Part shown: one piece after another, positions 11,901-19,160 of the stretch | Layout of the letters: every line of letters begins with the position of its first letter | How positions within the stretch are numbered: the stretch's first letter is position 1 | Assembly: GCA_026936335.1 (NCBI GenBank) | Contig: JAPMXV010000067.1 | Location: 310,001-374,000, forward strand | Source: Mantamonas sphyraenae | Taxonomy: Eukaryota; CRuMs; Mantamonadidae | DNA: 64,000 nucleotides | Direction: 5' to 3' | Notes under the pieces: generated by a model | What the model was told of the DNA's origin: nothing | Seen by the model: the letters and a program-made list of their open reading frames with translations, nothing else | Database searches by the model: none | Translations under genes and position numbers: made by a program

Positions 11901-13353
11901 AAGGGCTGCACGCGTAGCAACGAACACAAGGGTCGCTTGTTGGTTCCGTGGTGCGGAGATGTGGAAGAAGGACGGGCCAAGGCTAAGCGAGAAGCCAAGA
12001 AGAAACAGGCGGGACTGGAAAAGAGCATGCGGGCAATGGAATGGAGGGAAAAGGTGCTGTTGGGGACTCCTACACCGTCGCCGAAACGGCAGGGTGCGGA
12101 GAAGGAGAGCAAGGGGAGCAAGCGAGTTTGGAAAGCAAGTGGAAAGCAGAAAGTGCTGGGAAAGGAGGTGGAGGTGGTGAAGAGCAAGTATGTGTTGAAG
12201 AATACGCCGGAGAAGCCGATCTGGGAGCGCGGAGTGGATCAGGAGGTTGTAGAACAGAGGAGGAAGGAGCGGAAAGAGCGAGAGGAGAAGCTGAAGGAGA
12301 TGCGTGTGTGGAAGGCCAGCGGGAACAAGGAGGTGCTGGGAAAGGAGGTGGAGGTGGTGAAGAGCAAGTACGTGCTGAAGAATACGCCGGAGAAGCCGAT
12401 CTGGGAGCGTGGAGTGGATCAGGAGGTTGTAGAACAGAGGAGGAAGGAGCGGAAAGAGCGAGAGGAGAAGCTGAAGGAGATGCGTGTGTGGAAGGCCAGC
12501 GGGAACAAGGAGGTGCTGGGAAAGGAAGTGGAGGTGGTGAAGAGCAAGTACGTGCTGAAGAATGCGCCAGAGAAGCCGATCTGGGAGCGTGGAGTGGATC
12601 AGGAGGAGGTTGAGCGCAAGAAACAAGAGGTGAAGGAGCTTCAGAAGCTACGGAAGGAATCGAGGAAAGATGCGTGGGGTGCTGGAGCCGCGGCCAAACC
12701 AAACCGGAGGGAGAAGGATGACGGGAAGGAGGGGGTGAGTGGGGCTCAAGGCAAGTCGAATGGCGGTGTTGTGGAAGAGGTAGGAAAACGAAGCGGAGAG
12801 GCAGAAGGAGGAAGATGCGGCGGTGACGATCCAGGCGCGCTTCCGAGGGCAGCGGGCACGCAAGGAGGTCACCGCGATGAAAGGTGATGGGAAGGGAAAG
12901 GTTGGAGAGGGAGAGAGCAGTGACAGCAGTGACGAGGTGGCGGTGGAGGAGGCGGAGGAGCAGCAGAAAGCAGCGGTGAAGATCCAGGCGCGCTTTCGGG
13001 GGCAGCGGGCACGCAAGGAGGTCACCGCGATGAAAGGAGATGGGAAGGGAAAGGTTGGAGAGGGAGAGAGCAGTGACAAAAGTGACGAGGTGGCGGTGGA
13101 GGAGGCGGAGGAGCAGCAGAAGGCGGCGGTGAAGATCCAGGCGCGCTTCCGAGGGCAGCGGGCACGCAAGGAGGTCACCGCGATGAAAGGAGATGGGAAG
13201 GGAAAGGTTGGAGAGGGAGAGAGCAGTGACAAAAGTGACGAGGTGGCGGTGGAGGAGGCGGAGGAGCAGCAGAAAGCGGCGGTGAAGATCCAGGCGCGCT
13301 TCCGAGGGCAGCGGGCACGGAATGCGCTGAAAACGTCGCAAAACAATGCTTGA
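8925..13353 (+). CDS. Large repeat-rich IQ-motif protein with unresolved frame changes
   Basis: This acidic and basic low-complexity protein would have about 1,450 residues if the parts join. The N-terminal part has two copies of RRAQMxRRDSVALFGKGGG followed by DPRAALRKKLA, with a third LFGKGG near 10430. Near 11470-11670 is a ubiquitin- or doublecortin-like segment (VYRASDGKELTQLEE). A Cys/His cluster follows (ECVYHSGRPD, CWDCCKGELDSKGC, then EHKG), possibly zinc-binding. Next come three tandem 60-residue repeats and four C-terminal IQ motifs (IQARFRGQRARKEV, calmodulin-binding type) in 51-residue repeats. The frame changes near 10240-10283, 10487-10675 and 12735-12823. Possible introns are 10191-10258, 10487-10550 (GTGAGG) and 12735-12804 (GTGAGT...GGCAG). 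None has the usual CTGAC branch, so indels are possible. I cannot assign a family. Confidence 0.6.
12126..12611 (+). repeat. Three tandem 180-bp coding repeats
   Basis: Within the IQ-protein gene, a 60-codon unit beginning VWKASG and containing VEVVKSKYVLKNTPEKPIWE is present nearly three times. Copies two and three are almost identical in DNA, including at third codon positions. This indicates recent tandem duplication or continuing homogenisation. Confidence 0.9.
12820..13330 (+). repeat. Tandem 153-bp IQ-motif repeats (three full, one partial)
   Basis: Each 51-codon unit holds one IQ motif (IQARFRGQRARKE), an acidic Ser-rich spacer, and EEAEEQQKAAV. Units start about 153 bp apart (near 12826, 12979, 13132 and 13285) and differ by only a few bases. 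Four evenly spaced calmodulin-type sites at the end of the protein are predicted. Confidence 0.92.
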
Positions 13354-13371
13354 TTGTATTACCATGGGTCC

Positions 13372-14366
13372 CTATTCGCTATCTACATCCATTTCGTCTT
13401 TGCCGTGCAGGAAAAAGGTGCAGAACACGCCTTCGAGCAAGACGTGGATGACGACGACGTCCTTGGCCAAACAGATGACCACATCTTGCGGTTGGAGTAC
13501 GGTGCAGTGTAAGCATTGGGCAAGATCGGTGGCATTGAGGGTTACAGAGGCAGAGATGTCCTCATCTCTGTCCAGCTGAGGACCCTTTGCCAGCTCGGGC
13601 AGATCGAGATCGCCGTACGTGGTCCGAATGTCCAACATGTCTGTAGCCACAGACACACTGAGATGCCGCCCATGTCCGCTTCGATAGTCACCTTGTCGGC
13701 GAGGGTGCGCATGCGCTCGACGACCGTGCGCATCGGACCAAGGGCCGGCATCAGCAGCTGCACTTCGGGGTTGTCCTTCAGCACAGGCTCCCGGATGCGA
13801 GCAAGTTGTCGCGAAGGAACAACCTGTACAGGCACGTTCTGTTTCACCCGTGTGCTCGAGAACGGCGACTGGACCACAAACGTGAGGACTGGCTGCTCGT
13901 CGACTTTGCTCAGCTTCAGCACGCCATCAGTGCTTCCACTGCAGGTGCGCAGCGCCTTGCACATGAGCTTTGCATCCACTTCCAGACCAATCTCATTGTT
14001 GCACAGTGATTCGATGCGCACTCGCGACATGAACATCTCCTGTGGAAAAGTCCACCCAGGTGAGCGATGTCGGTTCCCGAGAATCCTCTCCCGCACACCA
14101 ACACACACTCACTCACCGTCGACAGCGAGCTGTACAGCTGCACACTCTCTCCAATGGTCGGATTCACAACCACATGAACCTGCGATGACGTCAACACCAA
14201 CGTCACTGGTTTCTTGCAGGCGATCTTTCCAGCAGCAGACACGAGATCTGCAAAACCCGAGCTCTGGTGTCAGCACGCTCGCATTGCACATCTCCCTCCA
14301 AAAACAAAACATGCACAGCTTACGCTGAAGGGGATCCGGGTTTGTGATGGTGGCTCGAAATCGCAT
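13372..14366 (-). CDS. HUS1: HUS1, 9-1-1 checkpoint clamp subunit (one-base frame break)
   Basis: Exons 14366-14324, 14247-14117 and 14039-13372 encode a Hus1 protein. With Rad9 and Rad1 it forms the PCNA-like ring loaded at DNA damage to activate ATR signalling. Recognisable parts are MRFRATITNP at the N terminus, the IGLEVDAKLMCKALRTC strand-helix and NVPVQVVPSRQLARIREPVL. Then come MRTVVERMRTLADKVTIEAD and the C-terminal half from HLSVSVATDML. The two halves lie in different frames, and one missing base near 13664-13668 (a G in a GGCGG run, minus strand) would join them. The repaired length is then 280 residues, the same as human HUS1, which favours an assembly deletion over a pseudogene. 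Intron 1 has a GCTGACAC branch. The stop codon is TAG and lies 18 bp from the convergent IQ-gene stop. Confidence 0.9.
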
Positions 14367-14426
14367 GATCACGGTTGCAGTCGTTGTTGTGTGCCCGTGT
14401 GCGGGACGTCGCCTCGGCCACACCAA
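14367..14426. promoter_or_regulatory. 60-bp divergent spacer between HUS1 and SLC35F-like start codons
   Basis: Only 60 bp separate the HUS1 ATG (minus) from the transporter ATG (plus). It must contain both 5' UTRs and core promoters, unless transcription starts inside the neighbouring gene. No TATA box is visible. Confidence 0.5.
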
Positions 14427-15686
14427 ATGTCTTTCAAAAAGCACAAGAGTTCGCGCTTGTTCCGAGACGCCGCTGCAGAGGAGGAAGAGGAGAGGGCCCT
14501 GTCGTTCCGCGACCCGTTTGTGCAGAAGCGGGAGCCGACAGCCATCACAGAACGCAAGCCGCTGCCTCTTGCTGTGCCCAGCACAGGCACAGACCACAAC
14601 GAGGGAGAAACGCCAGGCAAGGTGGTGGCTGCTTTGTTTTGCATTGTGGGACTTGTGGCCAGTTGGGTGGGCACGGCGCAGGTGCTGCAACTCGTGCAAA
14701 CCTCTCCTGGCAACACCACGTACAACAAGCCCGTGTTCACAACCTACCTTGTGCACAGCTGCTACACCATCATGCTCCTCCCCTGGTTCATTATCCGTGC
14801 CGTGCGCATTGCCCGCGGCACAGACGACGCGTACACGCCCATGGCCGACCAAGAACATGCACCCTCCGACCGCCACTACGGCTCATCTGCTCGCTCCTCC
14901 CTGGACACCAACGCTGCCAAAGCCCGCTTTGTGGCCACTGTCGCCGTGTTTGGGCTCATCGACTTTGCATGTGGCTGGACATGGTACGCCTCGCTTCCAC
15001 TCACAGCCGTTGGTGCAAACACCGCCATTTACCAGGGTGCAAGTGTCTGGGTCTATATTCTCTCTGTCATCTTTCTCAAAGAGCGTGCAACCTTGCTCAA
15101 GACCTTGTCTGTCCTCCTTGCTGTGGGGGGCGTTGTCCTGATCACCCTCTTCTCCGAGGGCAATCAGGTCGGCTCGGTGACCCAGACGTGGCTCGGCTAC
15201 GTGCTTGTTGTCGTGTCTACCATCCTCTATGCCATCTACGAGGTCGGCTTCAAGGTCTTTGGCCACACAGATGCAGATGCAGACGACGTCAGCGACTCTT
15301 TCCTCTTTATCGGCCTCATGGGCCTTACCAGCTTCCTGTTTTGCTGGCCCATTGTCTGGCTCTTTGATGCCATGTCCTGGGAAGCCTTTGTGTTTCCCGA
15401 TGCCACCCAATGGCCGGGTCTCCTTGCTGCTGCCGGCCTCGACGTCCTCTTCAACGTCTTCCTGCTGGCAGGCATCTACCTGTCGTCTCCGCTCTTTGTC
15501 AGCGTCGGCTCCATGCTCACTGTGCCTTTGGCCGTCCTCCTCGACTGGCTCCTCCACTCTGGCTTCCTCCCTTCCCTCTTTGTCTTTGTCGGCATGGGTC
15601 TCGTCCTTGCCAGCTTTCTCCTCCTCAATGTGGCCGAGTTTCGCAAAGCCAAGAGTGGTGAGACGGGTGATTGGGAATACAATTGA
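14427..15686 (+). CDS. SLC35F-like EamA/DMT-superfamily transporter
   Basis: A single exon encodes 419 residues, close to the length of animal SLC35F3. About ten hydrophobic segments are visible. The first is VVAALFCIVGLVASWVGTAQ near residue 70. The rest fall mostly in residues 165-405, including FACGWTWYASLPLTAVGANT and SVWVYILSVIFLKE, which resemble the EamA repeat signature. A polar loop with a Ser/Asp-rich stretch lies around residues 135-165. The first 65 residues are hydrophilic and cytosolic. SLC35F members are poorly characterised; SLC35F3 has been linked to thiamine uptake, but the substrate here cannot be inferred. The frame stays open upstream of the ATG, but that region is HUS1 antisense. 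The start is 61 bp from the HUS1 ATG on the opposite strand. Confidence 0.85.
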   Translation: MSFKKHKSSRLFRDAAAEEEEERALSFRDPFVQKREPTAITERKPLPLAVPSTGTDHNEGETPGKVVAALFCIVGLVASWVGTAQVLQLVQTSPGNTTYNKPVFTTYLVHSCYTIMLLPWFIIRAVRIARGTDDAYTPMADQEHAPSDRHYGSSARSSLDTNAAKARFVATVAVFGLIDFACGWTWYASLPLTAVGANTAIYQGASVWVYILSVIFLKERATLLKTLSVLLAVGGVVLITLFSEGNQVGSVTQTWLGYVLVVVSTILYAIYEVGFKVFGHTDADADDVSDSFLFIGLMGLTSFLFCWPIVWLFDAMSWEAFVFPDATQWPGLLAAAGLDVLFNVFLLAGIYLSSPLFVSVGSMLTVPLAVLLDWLLHSGFLPSLFVFVGMGLVLASFLLLNVAEFRKAKSGETGDWEYN

Positions 15687-15739
15687 GGAATTGAAACAAG
15701 AGTGCAGCCCATGTCGTGTGTGCGCGAACATTCTCTTCT

Positions 15740-16059
15740 TCATTCGGATTTCTCCTGCGTTTCGGCGGCCATTTCCTGCACCGTCGCCCCGTCGAGCGTG
15801 TCAGTGTCTCCAGCTCAAGATCACCATGCCAATCACTGTCCAACATGCACTTGGGTCCAGCCATTGGGCACGCGTGTCGCCTCTGTTCCTCTGTGTCCAA
15901 ATGCAGGCGGCTGAAGAAACTCACCCGAGCTCGCTGTTCCGTCTTGAGCCTTGCGTATTCCTTTCCACCTCGCATGCTTACGTCGTACAGCAAGTACGCA
16001 GAAACAGCCACAAGTGAGGCAGCAGTGGCCTTCTGGGCAAGGTCGGCGAATCCGGGCAT
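15740..16059 (-). CDS. COX14: COX14-like mitochondrial cytochrome oxidase assembly protein (56 aa)
   Basis: This tiny two-exon gene (16059-15925 and 15775-15740) joins across a GTGAGT intron with an ACTGACAC branch. The product is 56 residues: one hydrophobic segment (ATAASLVAVSAYLLYDVSM) and a charged tail (RLKTEQRAREMAAETQEKSE). Length and plan match COX14, a single-span inner-membrane protein. In yeast and human, COX14 stabilises newly made COX1 and regulates its synthesis. The human tail has a comparable RRAQRQAAEEQK stretch. Similarity in such a small protein is limited, so this rests on topology, length and the tail. The second exon carries only 11 codons plus the stop. The ATG is 47 bp from the divergent eIF2B-epsilon ATG. 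Confidence 0.68.
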
Positions 16060-16106
16060 GCTGTAGTTTGCTGGTTTGGGCTGGCCGCGCCGTCGCTGGC
16101 ATCGTC
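16060..16106. promoter_or_regulatory. 47-bp divergent spacer between COX14 and eIF2B-epsilon start codons
   Basis: Both genes must share this spacer or initiate inside each other. It contains no obvious TATA element. The sequence is GC-rich, centred on CTGGCCGCGCCGTCGCTGGC. Confidence 0.45.
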
Positions 16107-18564
16107 ATGAGCAGCCGCAGCAATCCCGATCTTGAGCGCCCCGAGCGCGTCCAGGCTGTGATCATTGCCGACAGTTACAACGCCAAGCTGCGTCCCCTCA
16201 GCTTCCAGCTCCCTCGTGTACGTCCCCGAACCTTGTTCCCACGCAGCTGATCGCAAATGCGCACCACTTTGCACGCCCTTTGCACCTCGCCGTGCACCAC
16301 CCACACCTTCACATGGTGCCCTGCTTCTGCGTAGAGGCGTCATATGACTTTGGGGTGGCAAGTGCAGGTGTCATACATGCATGTGTGGTTGTGGGGCTCG
16401 CTTGTAGGATGTTTCTGGGAAAACTGACGCCGTGCTGCATCCCACTTTTCACCCCGTGCTTGTGATACACCGGGTCTCCCACCCTCGCGTACGTATGTGC
16501 CGGATGTGCGCGCCCACGTGTCCGCCGCTTGCACAGGCTCTGATGCCTGTGGTGAACACGCCGCTGCTGGACTACACCATTGAGTTTTTGGCGTCGGGAG
16601 GCGTGGACCACATCATCGTGCTGTGCACAAGCAGCGCCGAGCTGATTGAGGAACACGTGCAGAACAGCAGGTGGGGAGAGTCCAAACACAGCAGTGTGGA
16701 GGTGCAGTGTGTGGTCAGACCCGAGTGCACAAACACAGGAGACGCGCTGCGAGCCATCGACGAGCTCAAGTTGATTGAGAACGACTTTGTGCTTGTGTCT
16801 GGCGACGTGGTGGCCAATCTGGACCTCAAGTCGCTGCTGCAGAAGCACCGTGCGCGGTGTCAGGAGGACAAGGACGCCATCATGACCAGCGTGTACAAGA
16901 AGGCGACGTCTGTGCATCGCACACGCTCGTACCAGGACGACACGCTTGTGTGCCTGGACAGCGAGACGGGCCAGCTGGTGCACTACGACAACTCTGCAGC
17001 GGGCAAAGGCCTGGCATTCAACGTGTCCACAAAGATGTTTGCCGAACACCCCAGCGTGGAGATGCACTACGACCTGATGGATTGCCACATCGACATCTGC
17101 TCCCACCGCGTCCTGTTCTCCTTCTCGGAGAACTTTGATTGGGGCGATCTACGCACAGACTTTCTCAAGGGCACCCTGGACAGCGAGCTGCTCTCACACC
17201 ACATCTACACGGAGATCATCGACGCTGCCTACGCGGCCCGTGTGCGTTGCCTCCGCACGTATGCCGCCGTCAGCAGAGACATCATCCGCAGGTGGTCGTA
17301 CCCGCTGGTGCCGGACAACAACTGGGCATCCAACACAAACTACAAACTCAGCCGCGGCGGCGTGTGCAAGGACGGCAACGTGGCCATGGCACGGACCACC
17401 CGCCTGCAGATGGACACTGTGGTCGGCAGCAAGGTACGCATCGGATGGAACACTGTCATCACACGCTCGGTGATCGGCGACAACGTTGTCATTGGCAACA
17501 ACTGCGTCATTCGCGACGCATACATCTGGAACGACGCAGTGATTGGAAGCAACACAAGCATCGAACACTCGATTGTTGCCAGCCGTGCCCAAATTGGCTC
17601 CGACTGCAAGATTTCGCGTTCCTGCGTCGTGGGCTTCGACTGTGTGGTGGCAGATGGCATGCTGGTGCCGGAGAACACCAAACTGACGACGGTGGTGTCC
17701 TCGTCGTCGCAGCAGGGCATGGACGACATCAGCCAGCTGCGCTCGCGGGACTCGACGGACGTGTCCACGGACAGCGAGGACGGCGACGACGCAGAGTCCA
17801 AGACCACGCGACACGCACCCATTGAGTGGAGCGAGAATGTGGTGGGCGTGGGTGGCGTGGGCCGTGTGTGGAAGTACAAATCGAGCGTGGAGGAGGCGCA
17901 GAACATGCTGGGGTTCCAACTGCAGCAGGAGGTCACTGTGGACTACGATTCGGAAGAGGAGACCGGCGCCGAAGACGCCTCGGATGCATTTGAGGACAAC
18001 GTGGACCGGTTCGAAAGCGAGGTGCGCGACACGATGGAAGATGCAATTGCACACAACCGCAAGATGGAGAACGTGCTGGTGGGCATCCAGGGAAGCAAGT
18101 TTGCACACGACACCACGTTTAGCGACTGTGCGTGTGCCATGATGCCTGTGTTTCTGGACACGGCTGCGAAAATGGACGGCTCGGAGCGTCCACTGTATAT
18201 GGTGACGGTGAACCTCAAGGCACTGCTGGTGCAATGGAGGGAGCTGTTCAGCAAGTTTCTGTACACAGAGAACGACCAGGTGGAATTGATGTTTGCCGTG
18301 GAGGAGTACTGCGACACGAATCCGTCGTATGCTCGCGTGCTGCCTGCCGTGCTGCAGGTCATGTACGACGAGGAGGTGGACATGCTCACCGAGTCGGCCA
18401 TTTGGACATGGAGCAAGCTGACAGACGACGCACATCTGCACCAGGCCGAGCCGTTCCTCAATTGGCTGCGGGACGCCGAAGAAGACGAGGAGGACGACGA
18501 GGAGGGCAGCGAGGAAGAAGACGACGAAGATGAGGAAGAGAGTGAGGAGGAGGAAGACGACTGA
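16107..18564 (+). CDS. EIF2B5: Translation initiation factor eIF2B subunit epsilon
   Basis: Exons 16107-16217 and 16537-18564 encode 712 residues (human protein 721). eIF2B-epsilon is the catalytic subunit of the guanine-nucleotide exchange factor that recycles eIF2-GDP. The N-terminal nucleotidyltransferase-like domain starts VQAVIIADSYNAKLRPLSFQ and joins ALMPVVNTPLLDYTIEFLAS across the intron. YDLMDCHIDICS and DIIRRWSYPL are family hallmarks. A left-handed beta-helix of hexapeptide repeats follows (GSKVRIGWNTVITRSVIGDN and onward). The C-terminal W2/HEAT domain includes YCDTNPSYARVLPAVLQVMY and ends in a very acidic tail. The 319-nt intron has donor GTACGT, an ACTGAC branch, and about 110 nt to its CACAG acceptor with no AG between. 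Confidence 0.96.
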
Positions 18565-18589
18565 ATTCCACACACTTGCACTTGCCCCG

Positions 18590-19134
18590 TCACAACTCTT
18601 CGTTGTTCAGCGCCTCGATTTCGTCAACCCATTCAGAGAACAAGTCGATGGGCTGGCTGAGCGAGTTGATGGCCATCTGGTAGTTGGAGTGACACACATT
18701 ACACTCAACCTCTCCCAGCTGAGAGTCATAGTCCAGCGAGCATTCCACGCTCTTTTCGTGGTTGCAAAACGGGCAGCTGAACACCGTGGGTACCTTGTTG
18801 TCAGCCTTGACCTTGTGCACGGGCTTGCGACTCTTCCTTTTGCCCTGTGTGCCGGGGAAATCGACAGTGTCAGTCGCATGCGCATGCGTGCGTCCTTGTG
18901 GCACGGCCCTGTCCAACACGTGGCGGTCGGAACCGCCGGCCCACTTCCACATTCCTCGCTGGAAAACGCAAAAGGAGCCGTACACAGGGCACACACACAC
19001 ACACAGAGTGTGTTGTGTCGCTCCTGCGGCGGATATGCAAGGCATGGCTGCGTTTGGTGCGACGAGCATGTGTGCGTGTGTGTGCATTGTGTGTGTACTC
19101 GCGTGTGCGGCCCACGGCCGCGGAAACAAACCAT
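18590..19134 (-). CDS. ELOF1: ELOF1, transcription elongation factor 1 homologue
   Basis: The main exon (18844-18590) encodes GKRKSRKPVHKVK, then a zinc ribbon (CPFCNHEKS and CNVCHSNYQ) and the conserved SLSQPIDLFSEWVDEIEA. This matches Elf1/ELOF1, a small RNA polymerase II elongation factor also used in transcription-coupled repair. The family begins MGRRKS, so only the initiator Met is missing. The upstream sequence has an ACTGACAC branch and a CACAG acceptor directly before GGC. The best donor is an ATG followed directly by GTTTGT at 19134-19131, so exon 1 would contribute only the ATG. The product is then 85 residues (human 83). The ATG-only exon and its weak donor are inferred. Another ATGGT occurs at 19267, inside the opposite gene. 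The 287-nt intron contains a CA/GT microsatellite. Confidence 0.85.
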
Positions 19135-19160
19135 TCTGCTTCTGCTTCGCGTTGGCGAGG
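19135..19160. promoter_or_regulatory. 26-bp divergent spacer between ELOF1 and redoxin-like start codons
   Basis: If the ELOF1 start at 19134 is right, only 26 bp separate the two initiator codons. The transcripts would then overlap head-to-head. This depends on the inferred ATG-only exon. Confidence 0.35.

Noticed and set aside
12780-12804. Ultra-short 25-nt intron (GTAGGA...GGCAG) in the IQ gene
   Set aside because: It would fix the frame, but all resolved introns here are at least 76 nt. The GTGAGT donor at 12735 gives a 70-nt intron in the same phase.
12820-13330. Evenly spaced repeats that might suggest a CRISPR array
   Set aside because: The period is 153 bp, units are entirely coding and encode IQ motifs, and the spacers are themselves repeated.
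8925-13353. IQ gene as a pseudogene because of frame changes
   Set aside because: Codon structure and repeats stay open over thousands of bases. The shifts lie at points where GTGAG-type donors or short homopolymer runs occur, and clean one-base breaks elsewhere point to assembly errors.
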